Positions 61,058 to 64,000 of a stretch of 64,000 bases of DNA are shown here, in pieces (position 1 is the first letter of the stretch; the number at the start of each line of letters is the position of its first letter). Made by a program: the position numbers and the translations under genes. Origin of the DNA: a virus; the IMG/VR virus record IMGVR_UViG_3300005337_000441, positions 1 to 64,000 of that record; one strand, 5' to 3'. Under the pieces are notes generated by a model that saw only the letters and a list, made by a program, of their open reading frames with translations, searched no databases and had not been told where the DNA came from.

Positions 61058-61654
61058 ATGTCGCTACAACACTCGTTCCTGAATGTCTATTTCAGGAATA
61101 TGCATTTCAGCCCGCCCGTCGAGCAGTTCGTTCAAATCCTGCCGGTCGGCGAACTCTGGCAAGACGTGAGCAGCAGCTTGCTCAACGGCTTCATCAACAT
61201 CTTCTGCGAAGGCTCTGGTCCGATCGCAGCCGCCCTGGTGCACTACGACAAGGGCTCCGACGAACCCCTGCAGAACATCCAGAACTTCCAGTACGCTGAA
61301 GGGCTGGGTCCGCTACGCACCTTCGAGGTCTTCACTCGCAAGGACACGGTGCTCAACCTGATGCGCACGACCGACCTGCATTTGCGCAGCAGCACTCCAC
61401 TCAGCATCTTCGAGGACGGGGTGATGGTGCTGTACAAGTCCACAGGTACGGTGGACTGGGGTCCGATCTACTGGTTCTTCTGGTACGACCCGGATACCAC
61501 GAAGTGCGTCATCGGCCGCTTCACGTCGGAAGCGCCTGAGCCGAACATCCTGGCGGACTTCTACGCCTTCGCCGACGACATCTCCATTCGACACCAGGAA
61601 GAAGGGGCATCCCGCTTGCCTCAATCTCTCTTCCGTGGATGGATCGCGTACTAA
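61058..61654 (+). CDS. Unknown protein
   Basis: 198 residues, preceded by GAGAGGAAA, and the first gene after a strong promoter candidate. Mixed alpha/beta with aromatic strands (WGPIYWFFWYDP near the end of the core) and the segment MRTTDLHLRSSTPLSIFEDG. No family recognised. It is followed 26 bases later by the 298-residue gene, with no terminator between. Confidence 0.6.
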   Translation: MSLQHSFLNVYFRNMHFSPPVEQFVQILPVGELWQDVSSSLLNGFINIFCEGSGPIAAALVHYDKGSDEPLQNIQNFQYAEGLGPLRTFEVFTRKDTVLNLMRTTDLHLRSSTPLSIFEDGVMVLYKSTGTVDWGPIYWFFWYDPDTTKCVIGRFTSEAPEPNILADFYAFADDISIRHQEEGASRLPQSLFRGWIAY

Positions 61655-61680
61655 ACCCCGTTCATGCAAAAGGAAACCAC

Positions 61681-62577
61681 ATGAATCTGATCGAACGACT
61701 TTCCCGCAGCCTCAATATGTCCAGCAAGCCGGACCTTCAGTCTGGCAACAAAACGGACTCGCCTTTCATCCAGGACATGCTCCTGGCTGGCGACGTCCAG
61801 ACCAACGTGAAGTCTCAGTTCGCAACCATCGTGGTCTACAACCCGCTGAACATCGAAGCCATCCTGGCGGCTTCGGAGATCAAGCGGCACTTCGATCACG
61901 TGCAGGTGTTGGCTGCTGACCAACTCATCCCGTCCGAAGACGAGATCGTGCAAGAAAAGACCACCTTCGTGTGGATTGGCGTTACGCTGGGAAGCGATCG
62001 TCTGCGCGCCATGCGCATCCACAAGGCCTCACACCGCCTGTACAGCAGCCGCGACGGTGTCGTCGCCGATGACACTGGCTACCGTCCCACGCTCATCGAG
62101 CGCGTTTGCGTGGACATGGGAATTCACGTCACGGCACGTCGCATCAAGCTGGGTTACCTGGCTTCGCAGTTCCATGAGCCTACCGGTCCCAACGAGACCA
62201 AGGCCGACAAGCTCGCTGCTCTGGTGGAAACCTGGGCAGAGCTGCGTGCTGCACTGGTGCACCTGAACGGCGACAACTACATGAGCCGTGTCAACATGTC
62301 GGCACAGACCATCTATCTGGAAGACATGGCGCGCGCCAAGCGCAAGATCAGCGGCAACTACCGCTTGATGATGAGTAAGGACGGTCACAAGGCGGTGCGC
62401 ACCCTCGTCACCCACTTCAACGACCACCTGTTCATCTTGGCTCTGCGCCTGATCGGCCTGAGCCACACGGCGTTCATGAACCACTGGGTCAGCAGCAATG
62501 GCACGCTGCTGTACACCAACATCTACCGCCCCCATCTGCACGAGGAAGAGAAGATCTCTCCCATCTTGCTGAGCTGA
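61681..62577 (+). CDS. Unknown protein
   Basis: 298 residues from the ATG at 61681 after AAAAGGAAA. The centre has a Rossmann-like alternation (FATIVVYNPLNIEAILAASE, then HVQVLAADQLIPSEDEI, then FVWIGVTLGSDRLRAM). A degenerate DHH-type phosphoesterase was considered, but the metal-binding aspartates are not evident. The C-terminal half is helical (NMSAQTIYLEDMARAKRKIS). It probably shares a transcript with 61058, and a bidirectional terminator follows. Confidence 0.6.
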   Translation: MNLIERLSRSLNMSSKPDLQSGNKTDSPFIQDMLLAGDVQTNVKSQFATIVVYNPLNIEAILAASEIKRHFDHVQVLAADQLIPSEDEIVQEKTTFVWIGVTLGSDRLRAMRIHKASHRLYSSRDGVVADDTGYRPTLIERVCVDMGIHVTARRIKLGYLASQFHEPTGPNETKADKLAALVETWAELRAALVHLNGDNYMSRVNMSAQTIYLEDMARAKRKISGNYRLMMSKDGHKAVRTLVTHFNDHLFILALRLIGLSHTAFMNHWVSSNGTLLYTNIYRPHLHEEEKISPILLS

Positions 62578-62585
62578 CGGCATAC

Positions 62586-62634
62586 GCCCCCAGGAGCTTC
62601 ACGGCTCCTGGGGGCTCTATGCTGTCTCTTTTTT
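62586..62634. terminator. Bidirectional hairpin with TATGCYGTC on both sides
   Basis: A 12-bp perfect stem (62586-62597 with 62604-62615), between convergent genes. The plus side continues TCTATGCTGTCTCTTTTTT; the minus side continues GTATGCCGTCAGC. Confidence 0.92.
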
Positions 62635-64000
62635 CAGTGGTACGTGTAGCCGTACGGATTGCGGTTCCCGAAACCCGAGAAGTTACGGGCTTGGTTGTTA
62701 AGGCGTCGCTGAAGCTTACGGCCTTCGCGCAGGTTGTTGATGAGCTCATCCACCGAGAGGTGTTGGTTGTCACTCTCGTTCAGACGCATCACGGCGCCGC
62801 GCAAGCGGTTCTCCAACATGTCGATGGCGAAGTCATCGCGTTCGTTACGAATCTGCTCAGTGAGGACTTCCACCTGTTGGCGGTAGTACTCCTGTTCCAT
62901 CCGTTTGTATTTGGCAGTGGGGTCGTTTTCAACCTGGTGTTGTTTGTTGTTCACCAAGATGTCACGAGCCTGAATACCGTAGTAGTGCAGATTGCGACCA
63001 GACAGCAAGATCCAAGCGCTCAAAAGCCAGGCGATGACCATGTCGTCATGCTTGCCTGCGGCGTGGTCGATACGCCCGTTGCGCACTTCCAGTCCCAGGA
63101 TCTGTTCAATGACCTTCTTGTCTTTGACCAGCTTGCCTGTGAGCTTGGCAGAATTTTGCAGTGTAGTGCTGTAGAGCTCCGTACGGCTTGTCGCACCGGT
63201 TGCCGAGGTGGCAAAGCCAAAGTGCTTCTTGAAGCGCACGTAGACATCTTCGCGGCGCATGGCCAGCGACACTTGAATCTCTTTCCAAGCCTCCGGATAG
63301 AGTTCCGGTTCTTGGACGATCTTGTTGTAGATCCGCTTGAACGGATCGATGCCACGCTTGGGCAGCATCAGCAGGAGGTAGTCCAGGATCGTGGCGCCAG
63401 AGGAGCGACGCTCCACGACCAGGGTGACGCTGGGGTACTTCTCCAACCAGTCACACAGCCACTCGGCGAACGTGATCAGGTTGGTTTCGTTGTAGTTGCC
63501 TGCAGCGGCCACAGAGCCGTCCTTGACCGCACGCAGCACCAAACCGATGTCGTCCTTGCCCACGGCGTCTGATGTGTCCACAGCCAGCGTATGGGCCTCT
63601 TGCATCTTGATGGCGATCTCACGCTCAGCGTAGTACCAGCGCGTGGTGTAGGCGTGAGGACGAGAGATGACGGTCTGGTAGTCGTCCGCTTGAGAGTTGC
63701 GGATGTCGTTGTTGAGCTCGGTCGTCAGCGGCGAGCTGATGCTACCAGACGTCCAGTGGTTCAGGTAGTCACGCTCAGCGGCTTCACCGGCAGCGTTGGT
63801 TGTCTTGATCTGTTCACGCAGCCATTCGTCGGTGTAACCCAGTTGACGATGGTTGAACGTGCAGTTCACTACGAGCTTGTCACCCGAAGACGCCTTGCGC
63901 ACGATCTCGCAGAGCTCTTCTTCGTTCTGTGCGTCCATGAACATCTCGGACCAAATGGCGGCTTCCATGAGGAGCTTGTGGGCGTAGGCACCGTCACGGT
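62634..64000 (-). CDS. Terminase large subunit, C-terminal nuclease part (5' end outside window)
   Basis: The frame is open to the window edge, so the N-terminal ATPase lies outside. The visible part has the RNase H-fold nuclease of phage large terminases: LAVDTSDAVGKDD (first metal-binding aspartate), TLVVERRSSGATILDYLLLM (second acidic residue in the ERxxxG motif), and DHAAGKHDDMVIAWLLSAWI (the closing GKHDD aspartates and following helix). The enzyme cuts concatemeric DNA into genome lengths and pumps it into the prohead. The C-terminal tail (after about the GKHDD motif) is basic and glutamine-rich, and ends in an FGNRNPYGYTYH segment. Confidence 0.85.
   Translation of the reverse strand, partial: RDGAYAHKLLMEAAIWSEMFMDAQNEEELCEIVRKASSGDKLVVNCTFNHRQLGYTDEWLREQIKTTNAAGEAAERDYLNHWTSGSISSPLTTELNNDIRNSQADDYQTVISRPHAYTTRWYYAEREIAIKMQEAHTLAVDTSDAVGKDDIGLVLRAVKDGSVAAAGNYNETNLITFAEWLCDWLEKYPSVTLVVERRSSGATILDYLLLMLPKRGIDPFKRIYNKIVQEPELYPEAWKEIQVSLAMRREDVYVRFKKHFGFATSATGATSRTELYSTTLQNSAKLTGKLVKDKKVIEQILGLEVRNGRIDHAAGKHDDMVIAWLLSAWILLSGRNLHYYGIQARDILVNNKQHQVENDPTAKYKRMEQEYYRQQVEVLTEQIRNERDDFAIDMLENRLRGAVMRLNESDNQHLSVDELINNLREGRKLQRRLNNQARNFSGFGNRNPYGYTYH

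Noticed and set aside
61681-62577. DHH-type phosphoesterase
   Set aside because: The Rossmann-like alternation is there, but the metal-binding aspartate motifs are not.
1-64000. Prophage or plasmid origin, CRISPR arrays, tRNA genes, insertion sequences
   Set aside because: No integrase, attachment repeat, plasmid replication gene, regularly spaced repeats, cloverleaf or transposase was found; the content is virion, packaging and phage replication genes.

Overview
This window looks like part of the genome of a large ('jumbo') tailed phage with a contractile tail, a myovirus of the Caudoviricetes. The evidence is a tail sheath gene next to a tail tube gene, a 2,492-residue tape-measure-like protein carrying cell-wall hydrolase domains, the nuclease domain of a terminase large subunit, a prohead-protease-like gene, a cluster of tail-fibre paralogues, and pieces of a phage-encoded multisubunit RNA polymerase (beta and beta'). 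Genes are packed closely on both strands, with short gaps and frequent ATGA-type overlaps. I see no tRNA, rRNA, CRISPR array, insertion sequence or integrase. The moderately GC-rich sequence suggests a proteobacterial host, but that is only inference.

Layout. 1-7793 (+): four tail-fibre paralogues (the first cut by the window edge). They share an N-terminal module and a fibronectin-like domain; two complete ones and a third more divergent one carry seven propeller-type repeats, and the last has Ig-like domains instead. 7850-8725 (-): a baseplate spike-like protein. 8783-16304: a gp46/SbcC-like ATPase, two structural candidates on the minus strand, a small membrane protein and an RNase H-domain protein. 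16420-25304: a RecA/UvsX-like ATPase, a detached C-terminal piece of RNA polymerase beta, a NADAR-like protein and several unknown genes. 25353-35059 (-): a hydrophobic structural protein and the tape measure. 35113-41615 (+): the N-terminal half of beta' with the catalytic DYDGD motif, a ParB-like protein, and a long beta subunit. 41735-52547 (+): probable head genes with a prohead protease, then many small unknown genes. 52604-55577 (-): tail tube and sheath. 55626-62577 (+): large structural proteins. 62634-64000 (-): terminase large subunit, cut by the window edge.

How it fits together. The polymerase pieces imply that the phage transcribes at least some of its own genes. A repeated intergenic element (core TCAC-NN-ATACTTCA), found only before plus-strand genes, is the best candidate for its promoter. 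Most gene clusters end in a strong hairpin, often with a TTCG or GNRA loop. Instead of a pure T-tract, many hairpins are followed by a conserved TATGCYGTC-like element, which in several convergent gaps lies on both sides. RNase H, the UvsX-like ATPase and the gp46-like ATPase point to T4-style recombination-dependent replication. Most of the remaining genes are probable virion proteins whose roles cannot be read from sequence alone.
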